From: Planctomyces sp.
Lineage (GTDB): Bacteria; Planctomycetota; Planctomycetia; Planctomycetales; Planctomycetaceae
Assembly: GCA_005778115.1 (NCBI GenBank)
Contig: SXKJ01000006.1
Location: forward strand, 1 to 45,815
Direction of reading: 5' to 3'
Length of the DNA stretch: 45,815 nt
A program made the position numbers and the translations under genes. The notes below the pieces were generated by a model. It was not told the DNA's origin, made no database searches, and saw nothing but the letters and a program-made list of their open reading frames with translations. Below are positions 16,972 to 25,751 of this stretch, piece by piece (the stretch's first letter is position 1; every line of letters begins with the position of its first letter).

Positions 16972-18201
16972 ATGCAAACGACACAGCCAAAGAATTTGTC
17001 GAGACGCGAAGTGCTCGCGTCCGGGGCCGGCGGTCTGATGGGAGGAGGACTCATGTCGGGAGCAACACAGGGAGCGGAGACGCAATCGGCTGTGGACGTT
17101 TACCGAGCGCTCGGCGTCAGGCCGATCGTCAACGCGGCTGGCTCGATCACGACGCTTGGCGGTTCGATCATGCCGCCGGAGGTGTTGGCCGCCTGGAACG
17201 CGGCGGCGCGGAGTTTCGTGCCGCTGATCGAGCTTCAGGACCGAGTCGGCGAGCGGATCGCGAAGTTGCTGGGCGTGGAAGCGGCACTCGTGACGAACGG
17301 TGCGGCCGGCGGGATTTTGATCGGCACGGCCGCGGCTTTGACGTTTCGCGATCACAGCTTGGTGAGTCGGTTGCCGCATTCGCCGGAGATTGGCATCGGA
17401 GTGATCCGACAGAAGTCGCATCGCGAGTGCTACGACAACCTGGTCACGGCTTGTGGCGTCAATTTGGTTGATGTCGAGACGCGCGAGGATTTGGAGCGGG
17501 CAATCAATTCGCGCACCGCGATGATGTATTCGTACAACGTCCACGAAGATGCCGGCCGCATCAAACGGGACGAGTGGGTTGCAGTCGCTCGGAAACACAA
17601 CATTCCGACGCTGCTTGATGCGGCGGCTGATGTGCCGCCAGTGGAAGCACTGTGGAAATACAATCGGATGGGGTTTGACCTTGTCGTCTTCAGTGGCGGG
17701 AAGGCGCTGCGCGGACCACAGAGCGCCGGGTTGTTGCTCGGCCGCAAAGATTTGATTGAAGCGGCGAAGCTCAACACGTCGCCGCGCTGCGGCAACATCG
17801 GGCGTGGGTTGAAGGTCAGCAAGGAAGAGATGGTCGCAATGTGTGCGGCGGTCGAACGCTATCTGAAACTGGACCACGACGCGGAATGGCGCGAATGGGA
17901 GCGGCGGATCGCGGTGATTGCCGATGCGGTCAAAGACATTCCCACGGTCTCGACGAAGACGATCATTCCGCCGATTGCCAACCACGTTCCGCATCTGCTG
18001 ATTCTGTGGGACGAAGCTCAATTGAAAATCACTCGCGAGCAACTGAAGCAGCGGTTGGCCGACGGTGATGCTCCGATCGTGACCGGTCGTGTCCACGGCA
18101 CAGGGGACGAAGGATTTCTGATCTCGGTCTTCATGCTGCAACCCGGTGAGGAGCAGACCGTCGCCCAGCGGATTCGACAGGTGCTTGGGCGAGCTTCGTA
18201 A
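16972..18201 (+). CDS. SelA-like PLP-dependent protein with a Tat signal
   Basis: Aminotransferase-fold protein of 409 aa related to selenocysteine synthase SelA, D-glucosaminate-6-phosphate ammonia-lyase and similar enzymes. It opens with a twin-arginine signal (SRREVLASGAGG). The core shows RPIVNAAGSITTLGGS, VTNGAAGGIL, TLLDAAADVPP and FSGGKALRGPQSAG, whose lysine should bind PLP. Export by Tat would fit a protein that folds with its cofactor in the cytoplasm. Substrate unknown; racemase, lyase and aldolase-like activities occur in this group. It is the last plus-strand gene of the block starting with the M81 peptidase. Confidence 0.85.
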   Translation: MQTTQPKNLSRREVLASGAGGLMGGGLMSGATQGAETQSAVDVYRALGVRPIVNAAGSITTLGGSIMPPEVLAAWNAAARSFVPLIELQDRVGERIAKLLGVEAALVTNGAAGGILIGTAAALTFRDHSLVSRLPHSPEIGIGVIRQKSHRECYDNLVTACGVNLVDVETREDLERAINSRTAMMYSYNVHEDAGRIKRDEWVAVARKHNIPTLLDAAADVPPVEALWKYNRMGFDLVVFSGGKALRGPQSAGLLLGRKDLIEAAKLNTSPRCGNIGRGLKVSKEEMVAMCAAVERYLKLDHDAEWREWERRIAVIADAVKDIPTVSTKTIIPPIANHVPHLLILWDEAQLKITREQLKQRLADGDAPIVTGRVHGTGDEGFLISVFMLQPGEEQTVAQRIRQVLGRAS

Positions 18202-18244
18202 TGTGCAACCCGGTGTCAGTTCGAGGGCGTGGAAGGATGAGTTA

Positions 18245-18300
18245 GTAGTTCCGCCTTTAGGCGGCACCTGAGCTGACGCACCGCCTAAAGGCGGATCTAC
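18245..18300. repeat. GTAG/CTAC element, 20-nt arms
   Basis: Arms 18245-18264 and 18281-18300 pair with one mismatch (core CCGCCTTTAGGCGG). It lies between the convergent ends of the PLP gene (+) and the SLBB gene (-), where it could act as a bidirectional transcript-end hairpin. Relatives with the same core are at 30902-30971 and 33295-33351. Confidence 0.92.
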
Positions 18301-18321
18301 GAACTTGTGTTGGCTCGCCCC

Positions 18322-20217
18322 TTAGCGATTGCTCTGGACCTGCGCGGCGGCGACGCCGAAGAGGGCACCTTCCAGCAAGTGGCGTTCGATAAATGCTCCG
18401 CAGGCTTCCAGCGGTGTGTACTGCAACAGCAGGAAGTCGCCCGGTTGCATGAGGACGCGTTCGTCGGGATGTCGCAGCGCGCGGTACAGGTCCACCTTGA
18501 TCGGCACTTGCGAACCGTTGGGCATCTTGCGGAGGATGATCGCCTGGCTGGCGCTGATGGTCACGTCGTTGTTGAGCGCGGTGATGCCGCCGGTCGCGCG
18601 AGTCGCGCTGCCCCCATCTCGCCCGGCTTGAGCGATCGCGACGGCTCCCATGACATCGAGGTCGTAGTCGCGAGGGAGCGTGTACTGGCCGCCGCCGAGT
18701 AATCCGCCGGTGTAGAAGATCTCCGTGTCGCGGGATTCGATGAAGACGATGTCGCCGTCTTCGAGCAGGATGTCTCGCTCGGTGAACCGTGTTTGCTCGC
18801 CGGGCGAGAGGCGTACCGGAATCTTCGTCACATTTTGATTCGCCAGAGTCGGGTCGCCGGTCGAGGCGTGGCCCATCCAATTCTCGGCCGACATCTCCGG
18901 CCAGTTGTTGGTGGCTTGCATGGGTGGCGTTCCGACTTGCCAGCTCATATTGGGAGAGGTCATCGGAGCCACTTGTGGCGCGGCATTCATATACGGCGGC
19001 ATGTTCGTTGTCGGTGCAGCGTAATTCGGGCGCCCTGCCGCATCGGTGTTGAAAGAGGTCGGCGTGACACGCAGCGGTGAGTCGCTCGATTCAAAGCCGA
19101 GCGTTGCCGTTTGCACGCCGGAGTTCCGGAATAATCGCGTCTGCGGATCTGGCGTCGCACCTGCGGGATCGGGCGGTGACACCGGTTCTTGTGCGGGGAA
19201 GGGCGGTGTTGGAGGAAGATTCGCGCCAGGGGCGAAGCCGTTTGGCGACGGGCTGAACGAGTGCCCGCCTTCCGGTAACGGAGGAACTCCGACTTGCGAC
19301 GGTGTCGTACTCCAGCCGGAATTCGACGGGCCGCCCGTTGCCAAACCATCGGCCATCGAACTACCACTGCGTCGCTTACTGCGAATCACATAGATTGTGT
19401 TCTCGGCATCCAGTCCTGGCAGGCCGCCGGTTTCGGCCAGTGCGTGCAGCACGTCGTTCTTGTACGCCGTGAGGGTGACGGCTCTGCCGGTGCCTCGTTT
19501 CAACGCGCCGAGGTTGACCCCTCCCGGCAATCCGCCAGCGGCTGGTGCTTCGACACCCTCTTGGCGAATCACGAGCACTCGGTACTGACGCGGGCGATGC
19601 AGAATGACCCAGACTCGCTCGTTGCCGCTTTGCAGGATTTTCTTATTGACGGTGTAGGCTTGGCGAACCGCGTCCTCGGCCTGCTTGACTGTCATGCCGC
19701 GCACGGAGACGGCGTTATGCAGCATCGGCAACGAGACGGTGCCGTCCGCTCGAACGGGGACCGGATAGCCCAAGGCTGGTAAGGATTCGTCATTCGCGTT
19801 GAAGGACATATTCACCGGAGGCAGTTCACCCTCGCGGCGCGGCATGACCCCTTCGATTGAGATCGCCAGCACGTCGCCGGTGTCGAGGTGATAGACGCTC
19901 GGCTGCGTTTGACTGAGCAGCGACAGATCGATCGTCTTCTTTCCCGATCGCGTCGGTGCTTTGACTTCATCAGGCACATACCGCGCGGGAACTCCGTCGA
20001 TCGGTCGAAACGCCGCGCAGCCGGAAAGGGAAAGCATCCCGGTGATCGCGCCGAAAACAACGGCTCGCGCGAAGTGGTGAAGCGTCTTCGAACAAATTGG
20101 CGAGCGGGATGGCGTCAGCCCCCCGGTAGTGACGACCTCCGCTGAAGACCGGGGGGCTGACGCCACCCCGCTCGCCTTCGCGTCAATCCTTCGACGAAAT
20201 GAAAAGCAGCGTTTCAC
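18322..20217 (-). CDS. Polysaccharide export outer-membrane lipoprotein (SLBB, Wza-like)
   Basis: Protein of 631 aa for export of an extracellular polysaccharide. A lipobox LSGC places the acylated cysteine at 67; a polysaccharide export domain follows (YHLDTGDVLAISIEG, VRADGTVSLPMLHNAV) with an SLBB-type region near 235-290, a long Pro/Gly/Ser-rich linker and another SLBB-like segment (DGDIVFIESRDTEIFYTGG). The GTG start at 20217 overlaps the TGA of the upstream lipoprotein gene (GTGA). Residues 14-40, before the hydrophobic part of the signal peptide, are encoded by the palindrome at 20099-20176, giving an unusually long n-region. Confidence 0.87.
   Translation of the reverse strand: MKRCFSFRRRIDAKASGVASAPRSSAEVVTTGGLTPSRSPICSKTLHHFARAVVFGAITGMLSLSGCAAFRPIDGVPARYVPDEVKAPTRSGKKTIDLSLLSQTQPSVYHLDTGDVLAISIEGVMPRREGELPPVNMSFNANDESLPALGYPVPVRADGTVSLPMLHNAVSVRGMTVKQAEDAVRQAYTVNKKILQSGNERVWVILHRPRQYRVLVIRQEGVEAPAAGGLPGGVNLGALKRGTGRAVTLTAYKNDVLHALAETGGLPGLDAENTIYVIRSKRRSGSSMADGLATGGPSNSGWSTTPSQVGVPPLPEGGHSFSPSPNGFAPGANLPPTPPFPAQEPVSPPDPAGATPDPQTRLFRNSGVQTATLGFESSDSPLRVTPTSFNTDAAGRPNYAAPTTNMPPYMNAAPQVAPMTSPNMSWQVGTPPMQATNNWPEMSAENWMGHASTGDPTLANQNVTKIPVRLSPGEQTRFTERDILLEDGDIVFIESRDTEIFYTGGLLGGGQYTLPRDYDLDVMGAVAIAQAGRDGGSATRATGGITALNNDVTISASQAIILRKMPNGSQVPIKVDLYRALRHPDERVLMQPGDFLLLQYTPLEACGAFIERHLLEGALFGVAAAQVQSNR
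20099..20176. repeat. GGCGAGCGG-family palindrome inside the SLBB signal region
   Basis: Arms 20099-20127 and 20148-20176 are 29 nt each with one mismatch. It is translated in frame as part of the N-terminus of the export lipoprotein. It belongs to the seven-member family also at 21462, 24301, 30055, 30441, 37662 and 45759. Confidence 0.95.
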
Positions 20218-21230
20218 CGTGTGGCTCCTTCCGGCGGAAATCCAAAGCCGCTCATGCCGCTGAATCGCCCCCAGGGATTGCTTGCTGAGTAACCGCGCTG
20301 TGGTTGAGTGGGTGGTGTGAAACGCAGGCCGCTCATTGGCACAACTGCTGGGTTCACCGCCTCGCCGCCGGGGATCGGAATGGAATGCCCGCCTCCGTTT
20401 GAAGGCGGTGTTACAGCCGAGCTTGGCGCGGGAGGAGTTGGCATCGCGGAAGTCGGACCGTTAGACCAACCGCTACTAAGGACGCCTTGAGAATACGGTG
20501 CGGTCATCGTGGGTTGATTCATCATCGACGGCGAGGGACTCATGCTCGGCGAATTTCCGAATGGGACTGGCCCATTCATCGAGGGGGCACTCATCGCGCC
20601 GGAATACGGGTTCATCGAATACGAATTAGGCGGCATTGGAGTCGGCGAATACGCCGCGCCACCGTAATTCGCGTTGATGATCGGGGCCGCTCCGAACGAA
20701 CCGCCATCCAGGCCCGATGCCAGCCGATTGTCGCAGTCGCGATACACCGAGGTCGGCACCGACAACGTGTTCGCAGGCATGCAGCACTTTGCAGAACAGG
20801 CTCCCGCTTCATACCCGGTGAACCAATCGCGAGCTTTGTTGTGTCCCCAGGTCGTGCGATACGGAGCCGCCCAATAACGTGCCGGAGGGATCGCCGGCAA
20901 CGCACCGCTGCCGCCGTTGGCGATGTCGATATAGGCTTGCTGATAGCCGTACTTGAAGTCGCGGCTGACGTCTCCGCCATCTTGATCCGACAGCGACTTG
21001 TTCGCCGCTTTGACCGCCGCCTTCTTCACGGAGATGTGATCGCGATGTCCGTCCGGCGGGCCGCAGTGATACTTGGGATGGAAGCACTCACCCTTCCAGC
21101 CATAGCTGAGGCAATCGCGGCATGAGCCGTACTTCATCGGGCGATCATCATCCCGATCGACCCAGCAGGTTCGACAACCTGCCAGAGCCGCCAGGACTCC
21201 GATCACACTCAGCATCCTTGCGAGTTTCAC
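20214..21230 (-). CDS. Secreted lipoprotein with low-complexity Pro/Ser/Met-rich tail
   Basis: Lipoprotein of 338 aa: KLARMLSVIGVLAALAGC gives a lipobox with Cys19. A Cys-rich region follows (CRTCW, CRDCLSYGWKGECFHPKYHCG), then a conserved-looking part (KYGYQQAYIDIANGGSGALP, GHNKARDWFTGYEAG) and, from about residue 190, repetitive Pro, Ser, Met, Asn and Gly. The GTG at 21230, with AAGG 7 nt upstream, gives a proper signal peptide; the frame runs on to 21458 without coding character. The stop overlaps the SLBB start, so a role in the same polysaccharide export or in the envelope is likely. No characterised family was recognised. Confidence 0.75.
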   Translation of the reverse strand: MKLARMLSVIGVLAALAGCRTCWVDRDDDRPMKYGSCRDCLSYGWKGECFHPKYHCGPPDGHRDHISVKKAAVKAANKSLSDQDGGDVSRDFKYGYQQAYIDIANGGSGALPAIPPARYWAAPYRTTWGHNKARDWFTGYEAGACSAKCCMPANTLSVPTSVYRDCDNRLASGLDGGSFGAAPIINANYGGAAYSPTPMPPNSYSMNPYSGAMSAPSMNGPVPFGNSPSMSPSPSMMNQPTMTAPYSQGVLSSGWSNGPTSAMPTPPAPSSAVTPPSNGGGHSIPIPGGEAVNPAVVPMSGLRFTPPTQPQRGYSASNPWGRFSGMSGFGFPPEGATR

Positions 21231-21611
21231 GTCCACACCTTCTCCGTAGCTACAGGCGGTTCGCCTGTGGCCGAAACGACCGCGCAAGCTCCATCTCGCG
21301 CAGCAATCCATCGCTCTCCAATATCGGACGCGAGATTGCCGATTCGACCGGCCCTTCCGGTTCTCGCGGCCATTCCGAAGCGACCGGGCCTCACGCCGCT
21401 CGCAGGCTTTACCTAGATTGCCTGACGCGAACGGCGGAAAGCTGGATTCAAAAACCAATCAGGCGAGCGGGGCGGCGTCAGCCCCCCGGTCCTACGGCGA
21501 ACGTGAATTGGTTGAGGTTGATCATGACGGGTGTCGGCCTTAGCCCGTCGGTCCTACAGCGAACGCACCGGGGGGCTGCCGCCGCCCCGCTCGCCAAGAT
21601 GCCTGCGAGGT
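21231..21611. repeat. Intergenic region with a GGCGAGCGG palindrome and a half GTAG element
   Basis: No gene was seen. A half element (GTAGCTACAGGCGGTTCGCCTGT) lies at 21245-21268. Arms 21462-21490 and 21567-21595 form a 29-nt palindrome with one mismatch, separated by 76 nt that include a further degenerate copy of part of the arm. The region separates the LamG gene from the lipoprotein gene and may contain the promoter of the export operon. Confidence 0.8.
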
Positions 21612-22505
21612 TTATTCCGCGGGCTTGCCGGCGGCATACATCCGCGCGATGTCGCTGACGCTCAACGCGCGGTTCAGCACGAAGACTTCATCAATCGAGC
21701 CGCTCCAAATGCGCGGGTCGGAACCTTTCAGGCGATCGGCGTTCGCTCCAATGCAGACCGCGTGCTTCGAGGACTGCATGCGATCCAGTTCGACGATCCC
21801 TTCTGGCTGGCCGTCCAAATACAGGTGCAACGATTTCTTTGGGCTCTGCAGATCGTAGACCCCGACGGCGAAGTGCCACTTCTGGTCGTCCACCGTACTC
21901 AGGCTGTAGACGGTCGTCTGTTTGCCCTTGGTCGGGTCCGGCTTCTTCGCGGCCGCGTCCCAATAGGTGTTGTTCGCTGCCAGCTCCAGCTTCGCGGTCA
22001 TTTGATTGCGTTGCAGACGCCACGAGTCGTCTCCCTTCGTGATCAATGCCTGATAGGCACTCTTCAGGCGATCGGCGCGAAACCAGACGCCGACCGAAAA
22101 CGGCGTCGTGAAGTTGCACAGGTTGGAATCGTTGTCGCCGAGCAACACGTATTGATTGGACTTGTTCCCGCCAAATTGCAGAGCCTTCTTTTTGGGAAAG
22201 CGGCCGTCCTGCCACTTGGCTCCGAAGACCTTGGCGTTCATCGAACCGTATTTCGGTTTCGCCGCCTGGCTGCGGACGATGTCGCCGTCGTTCCCTTCGC
22301 CGCTGAAGGTGAAGTAGAAAACTAAATCAGGATCGTTTTTGAACTCGTTGCTGTGGGCCAACCACTTCTCGTAGGACGGCGGAGACGAATCAGGACTCGA
22401 CGTTGCTGATTGAGTGCTGCCTGGAGTGGTTGCCGTCGCGTCGATCGTGGGATTGATCGTGATCGAGGCGGTCAACTTCGGAGTCGCACTGTCCGAACTC
22501 ATCAT
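21612..22505 (-). CDS. LamG (concanavalin-A-like) domain protein, continuation of the kinase frame
   Basis: Protein of 297 aa. After a Ser/Thr-rich stretch (residues 3-45) there is a LamG/laminin-G-3 type jelly-roll domain (FYFTFSGEGNDGDI, FSVGVWFRADRL, KWHFAVGVYDL, LYLDGQPEG, SGSIDEVFVLNRAL), usually a carbohydrate-binding or structural module outside the cell. It has no signal peptide of its own. Its ATG at 22505 directly follows the TGA (22508-22506) of the kinase gene in the same frame, and the kinase ends in a hydrophobic helix. A fused kinase-TM-LamG protein is therefore the likely ancestral form. Confidence 0.8.
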   Translation of the reverse strand: MMSSDSATPKLTASITINPTIDATATTPGSTQSATSSPDSSPPSYEKWLAHSNEFKNDPDLVFYFTFSGEGNDGDIVRSQAAKPKYGSMNAKVFGAKWQDGRFPKKKALQFGGNKSNQYVLLGDNDSNLCNFTTPFSVGVWFRADRLKSAYQALITKGDDSWRLQRNQMTAKLELAANNTYWDAAAKKPDPTKGKQTTVYSLSTVDDQKWHFAVGVYDLQSPKKSLHLYLDGQPEGIVELDRMQSSKHAVCIGANADRLKGSDPRIWSGSIDEVFVLNRALSVSDIARMYAAGKPAE

Positions 22506-24110
22506 TCAGATGATGAGAGGGACCAAACACACGGCTGCTCCAACTCCGATGATCAGCTTGGTGTCCGAATTCTGACGCTTCAGTTTCTTTTTCTTGAGTC
22601 GCCGAATCGACGGAGCGCTGGGCAGGTTGGCTAAAAAATCATCGTCGTCGGTCTGTGGTTCTTGATCAGGGATGATCAGAGTGGTGGACTGCGGCGACTT
22701 CTGTTTCACCCGTGACGGCGATCGGCTTTCAACAGCCGATGTCTGACGCTTCGCGGTCGTGCTCGCCGGCGCAGAGGCGGAGGCTGTTGCGAGTGCTGGG
22801 GCGGCTTGCTGCGTGCCGGAACCTGTCTGCGGCCGAGCGAGCCCCGTCATCGTGCTGGCCGTCCCTTTCGCCGTGACTTTAGTGGCCGCGTTCGACGAAG
22901 AAGCATTCGACTGCGATCCCTCGGAAACTTTGGATGCCGAATTGGAACCGCCGCGGACGGGCGAGTTGATTCCGGAGAGTTGACCACGAATGTTGATCTC
23001 ATTGGGTTCCGGGCTGCGACCTAACAGCAGTGCCAACGACTCACGCGGGTGCTTGACCGCCGAGAGGTCGTATGGCGGAGACTTTCGTTGTGCGAAGGGC
23101 TTCAACGCCTCGGCGACTTCGGCCGGCGTCTGTGGCCGAGACTCACGCTTCTTTTCGAGCATCTGATGAATCAGCCGCGCGAACTCTTCTGGCACATGCG
23201 GCACCAGTTCGCGAATCGGCTGTGGCGGAGTTTGTTGATGTTTCAACAACTTCTCGGTCGTGGTCTTTCCGGAAAACGGCAACCTGCCAGTGAGCAGCGC
23301 GTACAAGACTCCGCCGAGCGAATAGATGTCGGCGCGAATATCGACGTTGTGGCTATCCACCGCCTGTTCGGGAGCCATGTAGTCCACGGTCCCAATCTGA
23401 TCGAACGCAGTCGTCAGCGAGCCGTTACTTTGCTCTTCTTTACCGACCGCCAGACCGAGATCCAGCAGCTTGACGTTCCCATCGCGATCGACCAGCAGGT
23501 TGCCCGGCTTCACGTCTCGATGCACGAAGCCCGCCTTGCGAGCCGCCTCCAAGCCGAGCGCCGCCTGCATCCCATAGTCGGCCGCCTGCGCCCAGCCGAG
23601 CGGACCGAACTTATCGACCTGCTCGCCGGTGTCGATTCCTTCGACGTACTCCATGCAAATGAACGGCAGACCGTCCACTTCATCGAAATCAAACGCTTGG
23701 ATGATGTTTGGATGAGACAGCGCCGCCACCGCTCGCGCTTCACGAGCGAACCGCGCGAGCGTATCGCCACGATTCTTCGCGAACCGGCCGATGGTTTTTA
23801 GCGCGACCACGCGATTCATTGTGATCTGCTCGGCGAGATACACCTTCCCCATGCCGCCGCGTCCCAGCAGATCCAGCAGTTTGTACTTGCCGAGATAAAA
23901 GCCCTCGGTCGTCCCCGCCATCAACTTCTGCGCTTGATTCAACGAAATGATCTGGCTCTTCACCAACGATCTCGCGAACCGCTCGGCAGTCAGTTCGCCT
24001 TCGCACAGCGTCGGCACTTGTCCGCTGATCTTGTCGAAAAGCGCCGGCTTCAACAGTTGGCTGCGCTGTAAGACATCCAGGAACTCATTGACGTTCGTCA
24101 CCGCGGGCAT
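22506..24110 (-). CDS. Ser/Thr protein kinase with C-terminal membrane helix
   Basis: Bacterial Hanks-type kinase of 534 aa. Residues 76-345 form the kinase domain: LLGRGGMGKVYLAEQ, Lys105 (VVALKTI), HRDVKPGN (His198-Asp200), DLGLA (217-221) and MAPEQ (245-249); the usual DFG is DLG, common in this group. A 70-residue N-terminal helical region precedes it. A Ser/Ala/Thr-rich linker follows, and the last 16-17 residues (LIIGVGAAVCLVPLII) are hydrophobic, so the kinase would face the cytoplasm. The ATG at 24110 is chosen; the frame extends to 24188. Only a TGA separates it from the LamG gene. Confidence 0.9.
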   Translation of the reverse strand: MPAVTNVNEFLDVLQRSQLLKPALFDKISGQVPTLCEGELTAERFARSLVKSQIISLNQAQKLMAGTTEGFYLGKYKLLDLLGRGGMGKVYLAEQITMNRVVALKTIGRFAKNRGDTLARFAREARAVAALSHPNIIQAFDFDEVDGLPFICMEYVEGIDTGEQVDKFGPLGWAQAADYGMQAALGLEAARKAGFVHRDVKPGNLLVDRDGNVKLLDLGLAVGKEEQSNGSLTTAFDQIGTVDYMAPEQAVDSHNVDIRADIYSLGGVLYALLTGRLPFSGKTTTEKLLKHQQTPPQPIRELVPHVPEEFARLIHQMLEKKRESRPQTPAEVAEALKPFAQRKSPPYDLSAVKHPRESLALLLGRSPEPNEINIRGQLSGINSPVRGGSNSASKVSEGSQSNASSSNAATKVTAKGTASTMTGLARPQTGSGTQQAAPALATASASAPASTTAKRQTSAVESRSPSRVKQKSPQSTTLIIPDQEPQTDDDDFLANLPSAPSIRRLKKKKLKRQNSDTKLIIGVGAAVCLVPLII

Positions 24111-24300
24111 GAGGCGATCCAATTCACACGCGAAAAGGGGATTGATCGGCCATTGGGTAGAACACCCGCATCCCCAGAGGTGGGGCAAGAAATGGCCGAA
24201 TAGAACTTAGGCCAAGATTCCGCCGCCAAACGACATCGCGGCATCATTTCGCGCAGATCGCTGCGCAACTGTTGCGACCGCTATAACCATGAATGCAGCA

Positions 24301-24371
24301 GGCGCGCGGGGCGGCCTCAGTCCCCGGTCTCACGGCGAATGCACCGGGGGGCTGACGCCGCCCCGCTCGCC
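24301..24371. repeat. GGCGAGCGG-family palindrome
   Basis: Left arm 24301-24328 (degenerate, GGCGCGCGGGG) and right arm 24343-24371 (typical). It lies just downstream of the DUF1501 stop, between that gene and the kinase start. The rest of 24111-24390 shows nothing recognisable. Confidence 0.88.
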
Positions 24372-24390
24372 TGTGTGACGCCGCTAAGAA

Positions 24391-25620
24391 TTAGACGAAC
24401 TCGACCGGGCGGAACGCGCCGCCCAAGACTGGTTCGCTTTGGATGCTCAACCAACGGTCGAGCAGCGTCGCATACACCGAACGAAAGTCGGTGTGAAACT
24501 TCAAATCGCCGTCGTCGAGATCGGTCAGGCTCGGATGAGCGCCAATCACGCCCCCTTTGCACTTCGGCGACACGACGAACATCTGCGAGGCGGCACCATG
24601 ATCGGTGCCGAGGCTACCGTTCTCAGCAACACGGCGGCCAAACTCGGAAAACGTCGCGACCAGCACGCGGTCGGCCAAGCCGTGGCCTTTCAGATCGCCG
24701 ACGAACGCGGTGATCGCCGAAGACAGCTCGGTCAACAACGCCTGATGCGCGTTCGATTGCTGCGAGTGCGTATCGAAGCCGTCCAGATTCACAAAGAACA
24801 TCCGCGTCCCCATGTCGCCGCTGATGATCTCCGCCACGGTGCGCAGCTTTTGTCCCAGCGCGTTACCGGGGTACTCCGTCGCCGGCTTGTAGCTGGCCGA
24901 GATTTGTTTGAGCTTCTCCGCGCTCGACCACGCAGTGCGCGCGGTGCGCCGCAAGAAGTCGAGGTCCGAACCGGCAGATGCATCGCGACCGGCGATTCGC
25001 TCCAACGCTTGCTTGTGCGCCTTCAACGCCGACTCGCTGCCAGGGCCGAGCTGTAACTGATACCCCTTCACATCGCGGACCGTCGGAACGTTGATCTTCG
25101 ACGCGACCAGCGAAAGCGGCAGCTTGTCCGTTCCGAATGCCAGTCCTGGCACCTTGCCGACATGCTGCTCAACGGTCGAATCGAGTGCTCGGCCGAGCCA
25201 TCCGCTGCTGACGTCATCCTTCTCCGGTTTCGCGGACTGCCAGATATCCATCGCGCGGAAGTGTGACCGATCCGGATTCGGGTAACCAACTCCCTGTATG
25301 ACGCTCAGCCAGCCTTCATCGAACAACTGCTTGAACCCAGCCATCGCCGGATGCAGTCCGAGTTCGTCATTCAATTTCAACACCGTATCCTTGCCGATGC
25401 CGACTCCGGGGCGCGCCTTGTAGTACTCGGCACGGCCAAACGGCACGACGGTATTCAAGCCATCGTTGCCACCCGCCAGTTGCACAAGTACGAGGATGCG
25501 TTCATCCGGCTTCGCTACGGTCGCAGCGGCGGCTCGCGCGAGAAAACTCGCCGGCTTCGCACCCAACGATACGAGACTGGCGGCTCCAAACTGCTTCAAG
25601 AAGTCACGGCGAGTGGTCAT
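24391..25620 (-). CDS. DUF1501 domain protein, Tat-exported
   Basis: Protein of 409 aa with a twin-arginine signal (TTRRDFLKQFGAASLVSL) and the DUF1501 pattern (LVLVQLAGGNDGLNTVVPFG, PAMAGFKQLFDEGWLSVIQGVGYPNPDRSHF, LDGFDTHSQQ, FSEFGRRVAENGSLGTDHGA), an alkaline-phosphatase/sulfatase-like fold whose role is unknown. ATG 25620 follows the usual planctomycete N-terminus; the longer frame reaches into the palindrome at 25656-25728. It is downstream of the DUF1800 gene on the same strand; the two families are nearly always paired and presumed to work together outside the cytoplasm. Confidence 0.93.
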   Translation of the reverse strand: MTTRRDFLKQFGAASLVSLGAKPASFLARAAAATVAKPDERILVLVQLAGGNDGLNTVVPFGRAEYYKARPGVGIGKDTVLKLNDELGLHPAMAGFKQLFDEGWLSVIQGVGYPNPDRSHFRAMDIWQSAKPEKDDVSSGWLGRALDSTVEQHVGKVPGLAFGTDKLPLSLVASKINVPTVRDVKGYQLQLGPGSESALKAHKQALERIAGRDASAGSDLDFLRRTARTAWSSAEKLKQISASYKPATEYPGNALGQKLRTVAEIISGDMGTRMFFVNLDGFDTHSQQSNAHQALLTELSSAITAFVGDLKGHGLADRVLVATFSEFGRRVAENGSLGTDHGAASQMFVVSPKCKGGVIGAHPSLTDLDDGDLKFHTDFRSVYATLLDRWLSIQSEPVLGGAFRPVEFV

Positions 25621-25655
25621 GGGAAGATCTTCTTTCCCCCCACCGACCTTGCGTC

Positions 25656-25728
25656 GGTGGCTCGCGGGCTTTTGCACTACTTGATTCAAAGAGATGAGTC
25701 AGAGTAGTGCAAAAGCCCGCGAGCCACC
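25656..25728. repeat. 26-nt perfect inverted repeat between DUF1800 and DUF1501 genes
   Basis: Arms 25656-25681 and 25703-25728 are exact complements (GGTGGCTCGCGGGC...TGCACTACT) with a 21-nt loop. It lies in the 131-nt gap of the presumed operon. No second copy was noticed in this window. Confidence 0.95.
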
Positions 25729-25751
25729 GGGACAAGCCCAGTGGAGGACGG

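Noticed and set aside
16918..18267. 449-codon minus-strand frame opposite the SelA-like gene
   Set aside because: It mirrors the plus-strand gene, is rich in Arg/His as expected for an antisense GC-rich frame, and has no motif.
20099..24371. CRISPR array suggested by repeated 29-nt units
   Set aside because: The units are paired as inverted repeats, are kilobases apart, have no regular spacers, and no cas gene is present.
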